A DNA stretch of 64,000 nucleotides from an uncultured Pelagibacteraceae bacterium (GCA_902621345.1 CACNLV010000001.1:62001-126000), one strand, 5' to 3'; positions 41,372 to 51,146 are shown, counted from the stretch's first letter. Translations and numbers: made by a program. Notes: generated by a model not told the origin, from the letters alone.

Positions 41372-42912
41372 TGATAAGCAACCTTCTTAAAAATTTCTCT
41401 ATATTAAAAAAATTTTTATTTATAAATTTAATTTTTTTTACGGTAATTGGATTATTTACATTTATATATTTAGAAAATGTCCAGCCAAACTTAATAAAGA
41501 AAAAATCATCCAACCATATCGAAATTATTAATAACACTATCGATAATCTTAATAGGCTTAATGTAAAATTCGTTGAGGAAGATGTAAGAAAATTTTTATT
41601 TTCAACAAGATTTCTTTTTCAAAATTTAGATAGAGTTATTTTTTTTGATAATGAATTAAATTTAATTGGGGATACAGATACTTTAGACCTTGACCCAAGA
41701 TCATTTTCAACAAGATTAGATATAGTTGAATTAGATATATTGAATGAAGATAAAAAAAAAGAAATTACTGAGGATAAGAATATAAATATAGGTAATGAAA
41801 AAAATGTATCACTCAGAGATATCTTGTCTAATTATGCTGTCTCTAAAAATTATGGGATACCTTTTACGTTTACTGAAGATGAATTTAATAAATTTAAATT
41901 AACAACTATTAAAAATGTAACGAAAAATGATAAAAATATCGGATATCTAGCAATTAGTGAAAATGCAAATGATATTAAAGCTGCCATTGACGAAAGAAAA
42001 ACTTTTATTATCAGAACAGCTATTGCTGTTGGAATAGTAATCTTTATTTTTTCATTTGTTTTAAATAGATATTTTTTAAAACCGATAAAAAATTTAGTTA
42101 CTTACACAAAAACAATTAAAGAAAAAAATTCAAAGATAGCAAACATTGAGAATTTAAAACTTAGGAATGATGAACTTGGATTACTCTCAAGTTCTCTAGA
42201 TGATATGACTTTAGAATTACAGAAAAGAATTTCACAAGCTGAGAACTTTTCAACTGATCTTGTGCACGAGATCAGAAATCCATTAGCCTCTCTTAAAAGC
42301 GCATCAGAAATTCTACAAGATACAAATGATATAGATCAAAGAGTAAAATTATTAAATATCTTAAGTCATGATGTTCAGAGAATAGAGAGATTAATCACAG
42401 ATTATTCTCAAATGCTAAAAGATGAGGTAGCCTTAAGTAAAGAGAAAATAAAAAAATTAGATATTGAACCTATTATAAAATCTGTTGTTGACGATTTTAA
42501 TAATATTTACAAAGTGAAAAGAGGAATAGAAATTTCTTTTGAAAATGATGGTAAAAAAAATTACTACATTAATGGTATTGAAAATAGAATAGAACAAATA
42601 ATTGCAAATCTTTTAGATAATGCAATATCTTTTAGTGAGGATAATAAAAATATAATTGTTAAAGTGTCTCAATCAGAGGACAAAAAAATTAACATTGATA
42701 TTTTGGATGAAGGAAACGGATTTAAGGAAAAAGATACAAATAAAATTTTCAAGAGATTTTATAGTAATAGGCCAGATAAATTCGGCCAACATTCTGGTTT
42801 AGGATTAAATATTGTTAAAAATTTAGTTGATCTACATAATGGTTCTATTAAAGCATCAAATCGAACTGACAAAAAGGGTGCAAGAATGGAAGTCATTTTC
42901 CCAATGTTATAA
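41371..42912 (+). CDS. chvG: sensor histidine kinase, ChvG-like
   Basis: Membrane sensor kinase of the adjacent regulator. An N-terminal TM segment (FLFINLIFFTVIGLFTFIYL), an approximately 190-residue periplasmic domain, a second TM (TAIAVGIVIFIFSFVLN), a HAMP linker, the phospho-accepting His in FSTDLVHEIRNPLASLKSASEIL (about 298) and ATPase boxes (N: IEQIIANLLDNAISF; G: DILDEGNGF and HSGLGLNIVK). The length of 513 aa is close to ChvG/ExoS. ChvG senses acid or envelope stress in rhizobia; the signal here is unknown. Confidence 0.87.
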   Translation: MISNLLKNFSILKKFLFINLIFFTVIGLFTFIYLENVQPNLIKKKSSNHIEIINNTIDNLNRLNVKFVEEDVRKFLFSTRFLFQNLDRVIFFDNELNLIGDTDTLDLDPRSFSTRLDIVELDILNEDKKKEITEDKNINIGNEKNVSLRDILSNYAVSKNYGIPFTFTEDEFNKFKLTTIKNVTKNDKNIGYLAISENANDIKAAIDERKTFIIRTAIAVGIVIFIFSFVLNRYFLKPIKNLVTYTKTIKEKNSKIANIENLKLRNDELGLLSSSLDDMTLELQKRISQAENFSTDLVHEIRNPLASLKSASEILQDTNDIDQRVKLLNILSHDVQRIERLITDYSQMLKDEVALSKEKIKKLDIEPIIKSVVDDFNNIYKVKRGIEISFENDGKKNYYINGIENRIEQIIANLLDNAISFSEDNKNIIVKVSQSEDKKINIDILDEGNGFKEKDTNKIFKRFYSNRPDKFGQHSGLGLNIVKNLVDLHNGSIKASNRTDKKGARMEVIFPML

Positions 42913-42936
42913 AGTTCTATTGATTAATTAAAACTT

Positions 42937-42958
42937 TGTTGTTAGAAGATCCACAACA
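42937..42958 (+). promoter_or_regulatory. small hairpin around the ahcY ribosome binding region
   Basis: TGTTGT (42937-42942) can pair with ACAACA (42953-42958), with the purine-rich TAGAAGAT in the loop and the A of the ahcY start codon in the stem. The 6-bp stem is weak and no known riboswitch is recognised in the 45-base gap. Confidence 0.25.
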
Positions 42959-44244
42959 TGGCAGATTTTAAAGTTAAAGATATATCTCAAGCAGAATTTG
43001 GACGTAAGGAAATCTCAATAGCTGAAAGTGAGATGCCCGGATTGATGGCATTAAGAGAAGAATATAAAGGGAAATCTCCCCTTAAGGGAGCAAAGATTAT
43101 TGGTTGTTTGCACATGACTATCCAAACAGCAGTCTTGATTGAAACATTAGCCAATTTAGGTGCAGAAGTAAGGTGGTCATCGTGCAATATTTTTTCTACT
43201 CAAGACCATGCAGCTGCTGCTATAGCTAAAGCAGGAATACCTGTTTATGCCTGGAAAGGTGAGACAGAAGAGGAATATTTATGGTGCATTAAACAGACAA
43301 TCATAGGAAATAAAGATTGGAAACCAAACATGCTTTTAGATGATGGTGGTGATCTTACTGCAATAATGCATAAAGAATATAAAGATTTATTAAAAGACGT
43401 TAAAGGCGTTTCTGAAGAAACTACAACGGGAATTAAAGCGCTTAATAAAATGGAAAAAGACAAATCACTGTTAGTTCCAGCCATAAATGTTAATGACTCT
43501 GTTACAAAATCAAAATTTGATAATCTTTATGGTTGTAGAGAAAGTTTAGTAGATGGAATACGAAGGGCAACAGATGTAATGATGTCTGGAAAAGTCGCTA
43601 TTGTGGCAGGTTTTGGTGATGTGGGAAAAGGTAGTGCCGCCTCACTCAGACAAAGTGGCGCTAGAGTTTTGGTTACTGAAGCAGATCCAATTTGTGCACT
43701 ACAAGCGGCTATGGAAGGTTATGAGGTTGTTTTAATGGAGGATGCTATTGGCCAAGCAGATATTATTGTTACAGCTACTGGTAACAAAGATATTGTTACT
43801 GCTGATCATATGAGAGAAATGAAAGATAGAGCAATACTATGTAATATTGGTCATTTTGATAATGAAATTCAGGTTGATGCTTTAAAAAATTATAAATGGA
43901 CAGAGATTAAACCTCAAGTCCATGAAATCGAATTACCAAGTAAAAAAAGGATAATTCTTTTAGCGGAAGGTAGACTAGTCAATCTAGGATGTGCAACTGG
44001 TCACCCAAGCTTTGTGATGAGTGCATCATTTACCAATCAAGTAATTGCACAAATAGAACTCTGGAATAATCACAAAAATTATGAAAATAAAGTATATGTC
44101 TTGCCAAAACATTTAGATGAAAAAGTCGCTACTCTACATTTAAAGAAAGTTGGAGCAAAATTAACTAAACTGTCAAAAGATCAAGCAGACTATATAAGTG
44201 TTGGAGTTAATGGTCCATTCAAACCAAATGCCTATCGCTACTAA
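42958..44244 (+). CDS. ahcY: adenosylhomocysteinase
   Basis: NAD-dependent hydrolase that splits S-adenosylhomocysteine into adenosine and homocysteine, keeping methylation reactions going. The family segments [58 protein letters not shown], the NAD loop [20 protein letters not shown], and the C-terminal [44 protein letters not shown] are all conserved. The length of 428 aa is normal. It recycles homocysteine for the methionine pathway that begins with metX in this window. Confidence 0.98.
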   Translation: MADFKVKDISQAEFGRKEISIAESEMPGLMALREEYKGKSPLKGAKIIGCLHMTIQTAVLIETLANLGAEVRWSSCNIFSTQDHAAAAIAKAGIPVYAWKGETEEEYLWCIKQTIIGNKDWKPNMLLDDGGDLTAIMHKEYKDLLKDVKGVSEETTTGIKALNKMEKDKSLLVPAINVNDSVTKSKFDNLYGCRESLVDGIRRATDVMMSGKVAIVAGFGDVGKGSAASLRQSGARVLVTEADPICALQAAMEGYEVVLMEDAIGQADIIVTATGNKDIVTADHMREMKDRAILCNIGHFDNEIQVDALKNYKWTEIKPQVHEIELPSKKRIILLAEGRLVNLGCATGHPSFVMSASFTNQVIAQIELWNNHKNYENKVYVLPKHLDEKVATLHLKKVGAKLTKLSKDQADYISVGVNGPFKPNAYRY

Positions 44245-44683
44245 CAGCGATAAAATAATTTTAAACTCTGAAAAAGATACCAAAAAATTCGCTAAGAATT
44301 TTTTAAGTAAGATTAAGCTTAATTATATAGTGTTTATATACGGTGAAATGGGAGTAGGCAAAACTACTTTTATAAAATATCTCGTGAATGCTTTTCAACA
44401 AAAGAATAAAGTAAAAATTACAGAGGTGACAAGCCCTACATTTAATCTTTTAAACCAATACGATGTGAATAAATTTGTCATAAATCACTACGATTTATTT
44501 AGGTTAAAAAATGATGGCGAATTAAAGGATCTAGGTTTATTTGAAGATAATCTAAATACAATTACATTAATAGAATGGCCCGAGATTATTCAAAAAAAAC
44601 CTGAAAAATTGATAGAATTATTTTTTAAATATGAGGATGGCTATCAAAAAAGATCAGTACAAATTAAAGGTCTAAAACTATAA
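44228..44683 (+). CDS. tsaE: tRNA threonylcarbamoyladenosine biosynthesis ATPase TsaE
   Basis: P-loop ATPase of the t6A37 tRNA modification complex (TsaB-TsaD-TsaE). Walker A is [29 protein letters not shown] and HYDLFRL, then TLIEWPE, are the diagnostic TsaE segments. The track uses a GTG at 44198; the ATG at 44228 gives 151 aa, near the usual 150, and overlaps the ahcY tail by only 17 bases. It is followed by amgK and murU, matching the order in rhizobia as I recall it. Confidence 0.92.
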   Translation: MPIATNSDKIILNSEKDTKKFAKNFLSKIKLNYIVFIYGEMGVGKTTFIKYLVNAFQQKNKVKITEVTSPTFNLLNQYDVNKFVINHYDLFRLKNDGELKDLGLFEDNLNTITLIEWPEIIQKKPEKLIELFFKYEDGYQKRSVQIKGLKL

Positions 44684-44690
44684 TTTTTTG

Positions 44691-45632
44691 ATGAAAAATT
44701 TAAAAAAAATAAAGGGTGATGCATCTTTTAGAGAATTTTACAGAAAAAAAAGTAAAAACGCTAACTCTATAATAATTCTAGCAAAAAAAGAAAAATTTAA
44801 AAATTTAATAATATATGAAGCAATAAATAGAATTTTAAATGAGAATAAAATTTTAGCTCCAAAATTATTTAAAGAAAATTATAAAAAAAACTGTATTGAA
44901 ATTCAGGATTTTGGTGACGATACAATATTCAAAATTCTGAGAAAAAAAAAAGTTAATAAATTTTTATATTTTAAAAAAATAATAGATTTATTGATTAGGA
45001 TACAATTAATAAAGAATAAAAATATAAAAAATCTTAAAAATAAAATTTACTATATTCCTAAATATAACGAAAAAATTTTAATCGATGAGGCTAATGTATT
45101 TAGAAAATGGTATGCAGAGGAAAATCTAAAAAATTCTAAAAAAAAAATTTTTACAAAAAAATTTAACAAGATAATTAAAAAATTAGTATTAAAATTACAA
45201 TTAAAAAATGATGTGTTTGTTCATAGGGATTTTCATGTATCAAATCTTATGTTAGTCCAGGACGAAATAGGAGTTATAGATAGTCAAGATGCTTTAATTG
45301 GAAATAGAGCATATGATTTAGCATCCTTAATTGATGATGTAAGATTTAAGACATCAAAATCATTTAAAAAAAAAGTTTATAATTACTACCTTAAAAAACA
45401 AAAAAATTTGATAAAGAATAAATTTAAAAATGATTTTGAAATATTATCAGTTTTAAGAAATCTTAAGATAATTGGAATTTTTACACGTTTATCTTTGAGA
45501 GATGGAAAAAAAAAGTATATTAAATTAATTCCATATACATGGGAATTAATAAATATGCGTATTAAAGAAAACGAAGTATTCATTGATTTAAAAAGTTTAT
45601 TAAGTCAAAATTTTGAAAAAAAAATTAAATGA
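44691..45632 (+). CDS. amgK: aminoglycoside-phosphotransferase-fold sugar kinase, AmgK-like
   Basis: Choline/aminoglycoside kinase fold. AmgK phosphorylates the anomeric carbon of MurNAc (and GlcNAc) in the bypass route of peptidoglycan recycling. The catalytic loop VFVHRDFHVSNLML and the metal-binding GVIDSQDALIGNRAYDLASLIDD are clear, and the N-terminal KGDASFREFYR matches the family. The track starts at TTG 44688; the adjacent ATG at 44691 is preferred (313 aa). Its stop overlaps the murU ATG (ATGA). The AmgK role depends on this neighbour; kinase fold certain, substrate inferred. Confidence 0.8.
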   Translation: MKNLKKIKGDASFREFYRKKSKNANSIIILAKKEKFKNLIIYEAINRILNENKILAPKLFKENYKKNCIEIQDFGDDTIFKILRKKKVNKFLYFKKIIDLLIRIQLIKNKNIKNLKNKIYYIPKYNEKILIDEANVFRKWYAEENLKNSKKKIFTKKFNKIIKKLVLKLQLKNDVFVHRDFHVSNLMLVQDEIGVIDSQDALIGNRAYDLASLIDDVRFKTSKSFKKKVYNYYLKKQKNLIKNKFKNDFEILSVLRNLKIIGIFTRLSLRDGKKKYIKLIPYTWELINMRIKENEVFIDLKSLLSQNFEKKIK

Positions 45633-46318
45633 GAATTAGAACTGCATTAATATTATGTGCAGGTTTTGGTAAAAGACTGAATCCCCTAACTCTTGAAACT
45701 CCAAAACCTCTGCTGAAAATTAAAAATACTACAATTTTAGAAAACTGTATTAATTTAATTTCCAAACTTGGTATAAAAAAAATTCTCATAAACACATTTC
45801 ACCTTGGAGATCAAATAAATGAATTTATTAAAATGAAAAATTTTAAAATAGATATTAAGATTAAAGAAGATGGAAAGAACATTTTGGACACTGGCGGTGG
45901 CATAATGAATTTAATGAAAGATACTATAGATCAAGATTTTTTAGTTTTTAATCCTGATACCTTGTGGAACTATAAATACGTTAATGAAATAAATGAAATG
46001 CAAGATTTTTATTTTTCTAATAAATTGAATTGTATTCTTTTAGTTGCAAATAAGAAATTAAGTTTTGATAAGAGTTTTAATGGAGATTTTAAATTAAAAG
46101 ATAATTTATTGCAAAAAGGTGATGATAATAATTTTATTTATATTGGTTGCAAAATTTTCAATAAAAGTTTGTTTGAAAATTACAATTTGAAAAACTTTTC
46201 AATTGTAGAAGTATGGAAAGAATTACGAAACAAGAATCAACTTAATGGATATGAAAGCTTAAATAAATTCTATCATTTAACTAATTTAGAAACTTTCAAA
46301 AAACTAAAAGATCTTTAG
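45629..46318 (+). CDS. murU: nucleotidyltransferase, MurU-like (MurNAc-1-phosphate uridylyltransferase)
   Basis: GT-A fold sugar-1-phosphate nucleotidyltransferase. The N-terminal signature ALILCAGFGKRLNPLTLETPKPLLKI, the KEDGKNILDTGGGIMNL segment and FLVFNPDTLW are typical of MurU and related uridylyl/mannosyl transferases. The length of 229 aa matches. Four-base overlap with amgK argues for the pair that makes UDP-MurNAc from MurNAc and so bypasses de novo synthesis. The 3' end overlaps the convergent gpmA by 23 bases. Confidence 0.82.
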   Translation: MRIRTALILCAGFGKRLNPLTLETPKPLLKIKNTTILENCINLISKLGIKKILINTFHLGDQINEFIKMKNFKIDIKIKEDGKNILDTGGGIMNLMKDTIDQDFLVFNPDTLWNYKYVNEINEMQDFYFSNKLNCILLVANKKLSFDKSFNGDFKLKDNLLQKGDDNNFIYIGCKIFNKSLFENYNLKNFSIVEVWKELRNKNQLNGYESLNKFYHLTNLETFKKLKDL

Positions 46319-47009
46319 CCCTCTCTTTATCAAGATACTCACATTTTGTAATTTTCAAACTGTTGTCTAACTTTATCAATAAAGGGTTTCCCGTAGGTAT
46401 TTCAAGATTTGAAATCAGATTGTTATCTAATTCAAAAAGTTTTTTGCATAAAGCTCTAATAGAATTGCCATGGGCAGAAATTAAAATATTAGTATCTCTC
46501 AATTTTTCTTGAATTTCTTCCTCAAAAAATTTAACGACTCTGTTGTAAGTATCTTTTAAAGACTCTGTGCTTGGAATAAGCTTCTCTGGAACATCTTTAT
46601 AAATACTTATGTTACTAGGATGGTATGGACTTTCTTTACTTAGGGCATCTGGTTTCATATCCCAAGATCTACGAAACTCGTGCACTTTCTTTTCCCCAAT
46701 TTTTTTTTTCATTTCAATCTTATTTAAGCCAGTAAGAGCTCCATAGTGTCTCTCGTTAAGTTGCCAGGCAGATTGGAATTCTTTTTCATCATTTAAAATT
46801 TCTTTTATAATTTTTAGGGTATGTTTTGCTCTTAATTGAACAGATGAATAATAATAATTTATTTTAAGATTTTGTTCCTTAATAAGTTGACCTGCTTTTT
46901 TAGCTTCAGATTTGCCTGTTTCTGTAATATCTACGTCAACCCATCCTGTAAATTTTTTCTCAAGATTCCAAGTACTTTGTCCATGTCTTACAAGAATTAA
47001 AAAACTCAT
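46296..47009 (-). CDS. gpmA: 2,3-bisphosphoglycerate-dependent phosphoglycerate mutase
   Basis: Interconverts 3- and 2-phosphoglycerate in glycolysis/gluconeogenesis. The phosphohistidine motif is LVRHGQSTWNLEKKFTGWVDVDITETG; SVQLRAKHTLKII, WQLNERHYGALTGLNK and ISAHGNSIRALCK complete the active site. The length of 237 aa is typical of dPGM. It overlaps the end of murU and is divergent from the VanZ-like gene. Confidence 0.96.
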   Translation of the reverse strand: MSFLILVRHGQSTWNLEKKFTGWVDVDITETGKSEAKKAGQLIKEQNLKINYYYSSVQLRAKHTLKIIKEILNDEKEFQSAWQLNERHYGALTGLNKIEMKKKIGEKKVHEFRRSWDMKPDALSKESPYHPSNISIYKDVPEKLIPSTESLKDTYNRVVKFFEEEIQEKLRDTNILISAHGNSIRALCKKLFELDNNLISNLEIPTGNPLLIKLDNSLKITKCEYLDKERAKDLLVF

Positions 47010-47052
47010 ATTATATTTCTAAAATATATTTATAAATAAAACTATAAAATTA

Positions 47053-47448
47053 ATGATTAAATTTTTTTCTAAATATAAAATAATATTTTATTTTTTGAAC
47101 TTTTGTCTGATTTTTTTATATATTTTTCCAGGCAGTTTGATTGGCTTTTTTCTACATGGTGATACTAAAATGCAACCTCAAATAACACGTGACTTTATAA
47201 TATCATCGAATCATTTTTATGTCTTCATTTTGTTATCAATAGTAGGTTTTCTTACATTTTATAAATTTAACGAAACTAAAATATTAATAATCTACTTGCT
47301 TGTATTATCGATAATTCTAGAAGTCTTTCATTTATTAATACCTGAAAGAAGTTTTCAATGGAAAGACCTTTTCGGAAATATATTTGGAGTGGTAGTTGTA
47401 ATTTTCTTTAAGAAAATTATAAATAAATATGGCTTATTTAAAAAATAA
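47053..47448 (+). CDS. VanZ-like small membrane protein
   Basis: A 131-aa protein with about four hydrophobic segments. The C-terminal part LEVFHLLIPERSFQWKDLFGNIFGVVVVIFF fits the VanZ-family pattern (E-x-x-Q/H-...-P-x-R-x-x-x-x-x-D-x-x-x-N-x-x-G). VanZ-family proteins have no settled function in Gram-negatives. It overlaps the start of the following lipoprotein gene by 20 bases, so the two are translated from one message. The family call is moderate. Confidence 0.65.
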   Translation: MIKFFSKYKIIFYFLNFCLIFLYIFPGSLIGFFLHGDTKMQPQITRDFIISSNHFYVFILLSIVGFLTFYKFNETKILIIYLLVLSIILEVFHLLIPERSFQWKDLFGNIFGVVVVIFFKKIINKYGLFKK

Positions 47449-48028
47449 ATTAATTATTTTATTTTTTTTTTTGTTAACAAGTTGTTCATCAATTCCATCA
47501 AACACTTCAAATAGTTGCTCAATATTTAATGAGAGATATCTTTGGTATAAGCACACAAAAAAAGTTGAAAAAAAATGGGGTACCCCGATTTATATTCAAC
47601 TTGCAATTATAAAAATGGAGTCTGATTTCGATTGGTTAGCAAAACCTGCAAGAAAAAAAATTTTTAAAGTTATTCCTTACAAAAGACCATCAAGTTCATT
47701 CGGTTACTCACAAGCTGTTAAAGGAACATGGGAGCAATATAAAAAAGAGACCGGAAACAAATTAGCTACAAGAGCAAGATTTAAAGATAGTGTAGACTTT
47801 ATTGGTTGGTATACTAATAAATCTGAAACAATTTTAAAAATTTCAAAAAAAGATGCTTTCAAGCAGTATCTTGCTTACCATGAGGGTTGGGGAAATTTCA
47901 AACATTACAAAAAGAATAAGAAGGTAATTGGATTAGCCAAAAAAGTGGAAAAACAAGCTGGCGTTTATAAGAGACAATTATCAGAGTGCAGTAGATCTCT
48001 TAATAAAAATAAATATATTATTTTTTAG
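47429..48028 (+). CDS. lytic-transglycosylase-like (SLT domain) lipoprotein
   Basis: 199-aa protein with a signal peptide and lipobox (IILFFFLLTSCSS, Cys at about 19), so probably an outer-membrane lipoprotein. The domain has lysozyme-like features: the putative catalytic Glu in IQLAIIKMESDFDWLAKPA, then SSSFGYSQAVKGTWEQYKKETGNK, and a C-terminal YLAYHEGWGNFKHY. It may cleave glycan strands, though the family also has inactive members. It overlaps the VanZ-like gene at the start and the convergent RND permease by 11 bases at the end. Confidence 0.75.
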   Translation: MAYLKNKLIILFFFLLTSCSSIPSNTSNSCSIFNERYLWYKHTKKVEKKWGTPIYIQLAIIKMESDFDWLAKPARKKIFKVIPYKRPSSSFGYSQAVKGTWEQYKKETGNKLATRARFKDSVDFIGWYTNKSETILKISKKDAFKQYLAYHEGWGNFKHYKKNKKVIGLAKKVEKQAGVYKRQLSECSRSLNKNKYIIF

Positions 48029-51000
48029 ATAATTCTTTTTTTAATTCTAAATCAACCTCATCTATTCTCTTTGTATTTCTAGCTAAAGCTAAGTACATAG
48101 ATGGAGTGATATATAATGTAAAAAATGTCGAAATAATCATTCCACCTAGAATTGTTGAACCCACAGCCAATCTTGAACCCTCACCAGCACCCGGTCCGAT
48201 GTTTCCTATAACAAGTGGCATCATTGCAATCATAGTACTTAAAGATGTCATAATGATTGGTCTAAACCTCACAGAGCATGCCTCTTTAACAGCTGACTCA
48301 ATATTTTTGCCTGTAGTTCTTATTCGATTGGCATAATCGACTATTAAAATACTATTTTTCGTAGAAATACCTATAAGAATGATGAGAGCAATTTGAGAAA
48401 AAATATTCACAGAGCTGTTTAAAAATAATATGAAAACTAATCCACCAAATATTGCTAATGGAACAGTTAAAACAATTATAAATGGATGGATAAAAGAATT
48501 AAAGGTTGCAGCCATTACCAAATAAGCAGTTAGTAAAGATAAAACAAATATTATAAACAATTCATTACTTGTCTCTTTTATTTCCTCAGATTTTCCTTTC
48601 CAAGTAATTTGATTTTTTGGGGCTAAATTTCCCATTACATCTTCAAAAAATTTTATTGCTTCAATTAATGTATAGCCTTCATTAATATTTGCAGATATTG
48701 TTACTGCTCTTTGTCTGTTGTACCTTGATAATTCTTTTGCAGAGCCTTCCTCTTTAAAACTAACTAAATTTGCAAGTGAGATTAGTTTTCCAGTAGTGTA
48801 GGAACGAACAAATATCTTTGAGACTCCCTCTTTATTTCTCCTATCTGACAAATATTGTTGAACAATAATTGGATATTCTCTACCTAACTTATTAAAAGTA
48901 GTTATTTTCTTACCACCATAAAGAGTTTCTAGAGTTTCTCCAATAGCTTTTGTGGAGACCCCTAGATCTTTAGCTTTATTTTTGTTTATTATTATTTTTA
49001 CCTCAGGTTTATTTCTATTGTAATCAGATTCAATTCTTGAGAGGTTTTTATTAGATCTAATTTTTCGAATTATTTGCGTTTGAATTTCTTCGAGTTCATC
49101 GTAGCTGTTACCATAAATAACCATTTGCACTGGCTTATTATAATTAGAAACTCTTATAGATTGTGGAGATATGGGAAAAGCCAGGGCTTGGGGGAGAGTA
49201 ACAATTTTTCCAATTGCCTCTCTTAATATTACCTGTTGTCCTTTTTTTCTTTTTTTCCAATCATCTAAAAGAGCAATAATAATAAAACTATTAAATGAGT
49301 TTGCTGAATTTCCAAACCCAGGTACCCTCATAATAAATTTTGAATAAGGACTATTATCAGATTGCAAAAGTGGAATTAATCTAGCTTCAACTTTTTGTGC
49401 TTGTTCTTGTGTGTATTCAAAAGAGCTCCCTTCATCAGTAGCTCCTATGATCAAATAAGCGCCTCGATCTTCCATAGGCAGCAATTCCTTTTTTGAAAAA
49501 CTAAATAATAAGATAGAGGAAATAATTATGAGGACTATAAAAATTCCAACCAATTTAGTTTTGTGAACAATAACATCTAAAGTTTCTTTATAAAATTTGG
49601 CAAAATTTAAAAAAATTTTCTCAAACTTTTGTATTAAAATTTTCTTTGAACTTTTTTTATTTAAGAATTTACTAGCAAGCATTGGTGAGAGTGTTAATGC
49701 CACAAAAGATGAAATTACTATCGAAAATGACAACGCGATTGCAGTCTCTCTAAATAACGTTCCAGAAATTCCCTCAATAAATATTAGTGGAAGGAACACT
49801 GCAACCAATATTAGTGTTGTTGCAATTATTGCAAAGGATATTTGCTTAGATCCCTTGTAGGCTGCAACAAGCGGTGTTTCTCCATTTTCTATTCTTCTGT
49901 ATATTGCATCTGTCATGATTACAGAGTCATCTGTAATTATGCCTATAGCTAATATAAAACTTAAAAGTACAAAAATATTTATTGATAGACCAAAAATATA
50001 AAGACCTAAAAAAGATGCTATTAAGCTAACTGGAAGAGCAATAGCTGGCACAATTACAGCTTTGAGATTTCCTAAGAATAAATAGATTATTAAAACAACT
50101 AAAATAAATGCTATAAGCAATGTTTTATATACTTCTTCAATTGCAGCTTCTACATAGTTAGCCCTATTAAATGAGACTCTTAAGTCTAGTTCCTCAGGTA
50201 AAGATTTTCTTACCTCAATTATTTTCTTTTTAATATCCTTAGAAAGTTCAACAGTTGATGCACCGCTTCTTGCATAAATACCAATTCCAACGGTTTTCAA
50301 ATTTATTTGATCTTTAGTTTGAGCTTTAAAAAGAGTTTTTTCTGAAACAGGTCCAAATTCAATATTTGCAATATCAGATAATAAAATAACTTTATTATTA
50401 GTTTTTTTTATCGGTAATTGTTTAATAGAATCTATATCGTTATAAGATTTGTCTAAATTAAGTGTTAGATCAATGTTATCCGCCTCAAGAGTTCCAGCTG
50501 GAAGACTAATATTCTCTCCCCTCATTGCAACTTCAACTTCATTTATCGTTAGATCATTTGCCGCCAGTTTAATCGGATCTATCCAAACTCTAATACTTAA
50601 TTCTCTTAGACCACCAACTAATATTCTTCCAACATTTTTTACACTTGAAAATTGATCTACCAAATATCTTTTCGCATAATCTCCTAATTCAAGATCACTC
50701 CAAGTAGAGGAGGACAAAGATAACCACATTGTTGTTGTGAAACCCGCAGCTCTTTTTAATATCTGCGGGGGCTCTGACTCTGTGGGTAAATTATCTACAA
50801 CTCTTGCAACTCTTTCTCTAATATCATTTGCAGCGTTATCTAAATTTATACTTGTATCAAACTCAACATTTATTGTGCTCCTGCCATTCTCAGATTTAGA
50901 ATCTATATTCTTTATTCCCTCAGCACCCCCAATTACATCTTCAATCACTTGAGTAACTTCTTGATCTATTATTGACGCTGATGCTGAGTTATAATTTACT

Positions 51001-51146
51001 TGTACTTGAACCACAGGTGGTTGAATACCGTCAGGAAGTTCTCTAACTGGTAATTTCCAAAATACAAATAATCCAAAAATAATTAGTATTAGGGACATTA
51101 CCCAAGATACCGTAGGTCTTTTTATACTTAATTCAGTGATAAACAT
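48018..51146 (-). CDS. RND (HAE1/AcrB-type) efflux permease
   Basis: Proton-driven inner-membrane pump of 1042 aa with the duplicated RND architecture: TM1, large periplasmic loop, TM2-6, repeat. The N-terminus ITELSIKRPTVSWVMSLILIIFGLFVFWKLPVRELPDGIQPPVVQVQ is characteristic. The proton-relay Asp pair lies in AIGIITDDSVIMTDAIYRRIENG, and IILIGISTKNSILIVDYANR and VRFRPIIMTSLSTMIAMMPLVIG follow in the second half. The adaptor gene starts directly upstream (its stop abuts this ATG). No outer-membrane TolC partner is in the window. Substrate unknown. Confidence 0.95.
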   Translation of the reverse strand: MFITELSIKRPTVSWVMSLILIIFGLFVFWKLPVRELPDGIQPPVVQVQVNYNSASASIIDQEVTQVIEDVIGGAEGIKNIDSKSENGRSTINVEFDTSINLDNAANDIRERVARVVDNLPTESEPPQILKRAAGFTTTMWLSLSSSTWSDLELGDYAKRYLVDQFSSVKNVGRILVGGLRELSIRVWIDPIKLAANDLTINEVEVAMRGENISLPAGTLEADNIDLTLNLDKSYNDIDSIKQLPIKKTNNKVILLSDIANIEFGPVSEKTLFKAQTKDQINLKTVGIGIYARSGASTVELSKDIKKKIIEVRKSLPEELDLRVSFNRANYVEAAIEEVYKTLLIAFILVVLIIYLFLGNLKAVIVPAIALPVSLIASFLGLYIFGLSINIFVLLSFILAIGIITDDSVIMTDAIYRRIENGETPLVAAYKGSKQISFAIIATTLILVAVFLPLIFIEGISGTLFRETAIALSFSIVISSFVALTLSPMLASKFLNKKSSKKILIQKFEKIFLNFAKFYKETLDVIVHKTKLVGIFIVLIIISSILLFSFSKKELLPMEDRGAYLIIGATDEGSSFEYTQEQAQKVEARLIPLLQSDNSPYSKFIMRVPGFGNSANSFNSFIIIALLDDWKKRKKGQQVILREAIGKIVTLPQALAFPISPQSIRVSNYNKPVQMVIYGNSYDELEEIQTQIIRKIRSNKNLSRIESDYNRNKPEVKIIINKNKAKDLGVSTKAIGETLETLYGGKKITTFNKLGREYPIIVQQYLSDRRNKEGVSKIFVRSYTTGKLISLANLVSFKEEGSAKELSRYNRQRAVTISANINEGYTLIEAIKFFEDVMGNLAPKNQITWKGKSEEIKETSNELFIIFVLSLLTAYLVMAATFNSFIHPFIIVLTVPLAIFGGLVFILFLNSSVNIFSQIALIILIGISTKNSILIVDYANRIRTTGKNIESAVKEACSVRFRPIIMTSLSTMIAMMPLVIGNIGPGAGEGSRLAVGSTILGGMIISTFFTLYITPSMYLALARNTKRIDEVDLELKKELSKK

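Noticed and set aside
49597-50952. Several plus-strand ORFs (68-87 aa) within the RND permease gene
   Set aside because: All antisense to the permease, without ribosome binding sites or recognisable domains.
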